Source: Bacteroidales bacterium
Lineage (GTDB): Bacteria; Bacteroidota; Bacteroidia; Bacteroidales; UBA932
Assembly: GCA_015060335.1 (NCBI GenBank)
Contig: SUYR01000014.1
Coordinates: forward strand, 1 to 64,000
Direction: 5' to 3'
DNA: 64,000 bases
The notes beneath the pieces are model-generated. The model was not told the origin of the DNA. It was given only the letters and a program-made list of their open reading frames with translations, and ran no database searches. The translations under genes and the position numbers were made by a program. This document shows, in pieces, positions 63,310-64,000 of this stretch. Within the stretch, counting starts at the first letter, position 1. Every line of letters begins with the position of its first letter.

Positions 63310-64000
63310 CTAATGAGTGAAAACGCGTCCTTTCTTCTTTTCCTGTTTCTTCGCGGCGAGACGTGACGGAGTAGGGTATTGCAGTTCCTCCAGTTCACTG
63401 ACTGCGTTTCTGATATCTTGGATCAACATATCAGCCATGTCACGAGACATTCCATGACGCACTACAATACGCATGACCACCATCTCTTCAATGTCTTTCG
63501 GCATTGTGTAGGCAGGCACCATCCATCCGCTCTGCATCAGTTTATCCTGAAGATCGAACAGTGTCCAGTTTGCCTTTTTCTCATATTCCGGTTCCATAGT
63601 CCATATGAAAAGTGGATTATCCAGTCTATCGGAATAATTTCTGAAACACGGCATCTTGCCGATGGCGTCATGACAATATTGAGCAATCGCCATTGAATTT
63701 GAGTGAATTTCACGATATCCCTCCATTCCCAGATGTATGAAATTGTAATATTGAGCAAGAATCTGTGCGGCTGGTCTTGAGAAATTCAGTCCTACTTGGC
63801 TTATATTAGCCCCAAGATAGTTCACGCTGAATGACATTTCTTCAGGCAGATATGATTTGTCACGCCAGATGACCCAGCCTAATCCTGGATATACCAGACC
63901 GTATTTATGTCCGGATGTCGATATGGATTTTACCCATTTAAGTCTGAAATCCCATTTCTTTTCAGGATTCAGAAAAGGAAGGATGAAACCTCCCGATGCG
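63310..64000 (-). CDS. gadB: Glutamate decarboxylase, C-terminal part (runs off the window)
   Basis: The frame is open to the window edge, so 229 codons of the 3' part are seen and the start lies beyond base 64000. An apparent ATG at 63837 is internal. The visible part begins ASGGFILPFLNP and contains the PLP-lysine segment STSGHKYGLVYPGLGW, then SVNYLGANISQVGLNFSRPA, WTMEPEYEKK and the C-terminal VRHGMSRDMADML. It ends in a Lys/Arg-rich tail (KKQEKKKGR). These match the GadB/GadA family. It is followed by gadC. Confidence 0.92.
   Translation of the reverse strand, partial: ASGGFILPFLNPEKKWDFRLKWVKSISTSGHKYGLVYPGLGWVIWRDKSYLPEEMSFSVNYLGANISQVGLNFSRPAAQILAQYYNFIHLGMEGYREIHSNSMAIAQYCHDAIGKMPCFRNYSDRLDNPLFIWTMEPEYEKKANWTLFDLQDKLMQSGWMVPAYTMPKDIEEMVVMRIVVRHGMSRDMADMLIQDIRNAVSELEELQYPTPSRLAAKKQEKKKGRVFTH

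Noticed and set aside
63310..63837. A short glutamate-decarboxylase-like gene starting at 63837
   Set aside because: The same frame stays open to the window edge and encodes the PLP-lysine segment upstream, so the ATG is internal.
1..64000. Mobile element, prophage, CRISPR array or defence island
   Set aside because: I found no transposase, integrase with attachment repeats, phage structural gene or regularly spaced repeat array. The Xer-type recombinase sits in a housekeeping operon.

Overview
The window looks like a chromosomal segment of a gut-type member of the Bacteroidales. It has two SusC/SusD (RagA/RagB) outer-membrane uptake loci, GldA-type ABC transporters, and many copies of the Bacteroidetes -7 promoter element TAnnTTTG. 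It also has a DUF4843/PKD-like lipoprotein set, a choloylglycine-hydrolase-like protein and a glutamate decarboxylase/antiporter pair. Nothing in it fixes the genus. I see no phage, transposase, CRISPR array or plasmid module, and coding density is high, with many 1-4 bp gene overlaps.

Layout. 0-6.2 kb: surface-polysaccharide genes: a flippase, an F420-hydrogenase-beta-like Fe-S protein and a polysaccharide pyruvyl transferase on +, facing two glycosyltransferases on -. One of these glycosyltransferases is fused to a YbaK/ProX aminoacyl-tRNA deacylase domain. 6.3-9.5 kb: HsdR-N-like nuclease domain, CCA-adding/HD enzyme, Xer recombinase and HPF, closed by a clear terminator. 9.5-15 kb: holA, a NatAB-like ABC exporter, a split 5'-nucleotidase and mntP in one compact run. 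15-27 kb: housekeeping and transport genes, namely a methyltransferase, phosphohexomutase, Ntn-hydrolase (bile-salt-hydrolase family), YfcC carrier, deoxynucleoside kinase, glutamate dehydrogenase, outer-membrane barrel, acyltransferase and a bile-acid:sodium symporter family protein. 27-30.5 kb: cdd, mnmA, an HI0933-type flavoprotein and tRNA-Thr(CGT). 30.5-37 kb: first SusC/D locus with two lipoproteins. 37-39.6 kb: yicC and glnS. 39.7-56 kb: a probable ten-gene operon with GldA, two tandem GldF-GldG fusions, two tandem short MutS-like ATPases, a second SusC/D pair, DUF4843 and PKD-like lipoproteins and a fimbrillin-like lipoprotein. 56-64 kb: EamA and TSUP transporters, a TrpB2-type tryptophan synthase beta, a dicarboxylate/amino-acid symporter, GNAT, HAD phosphatase, gadC and the 3' part of gadB.

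The most notable find is upstream of the trpB2-type gene. A 17-codon leader peptide with tandem Trp codons (57978-58031) is followed by a strong alternative hairpin and a terminator with an eight-T tract ending just before the gene. The parts are placed as in a classical tryptophan attenuator. Other points of interest are the tRNA-deacylase/glycosyltransferase fusion, four copies of a GTGTTGTA element upstream of gdhA, a 13-bp inverted repeat enclosing the start codon of the choloylglycine-hydrolase-like gene, and a short palindromic repeat family with one copy inside a coding sequence. Several promoters lie only a few bases from the start codon, which suggests frequent near-leaderless transcripts.
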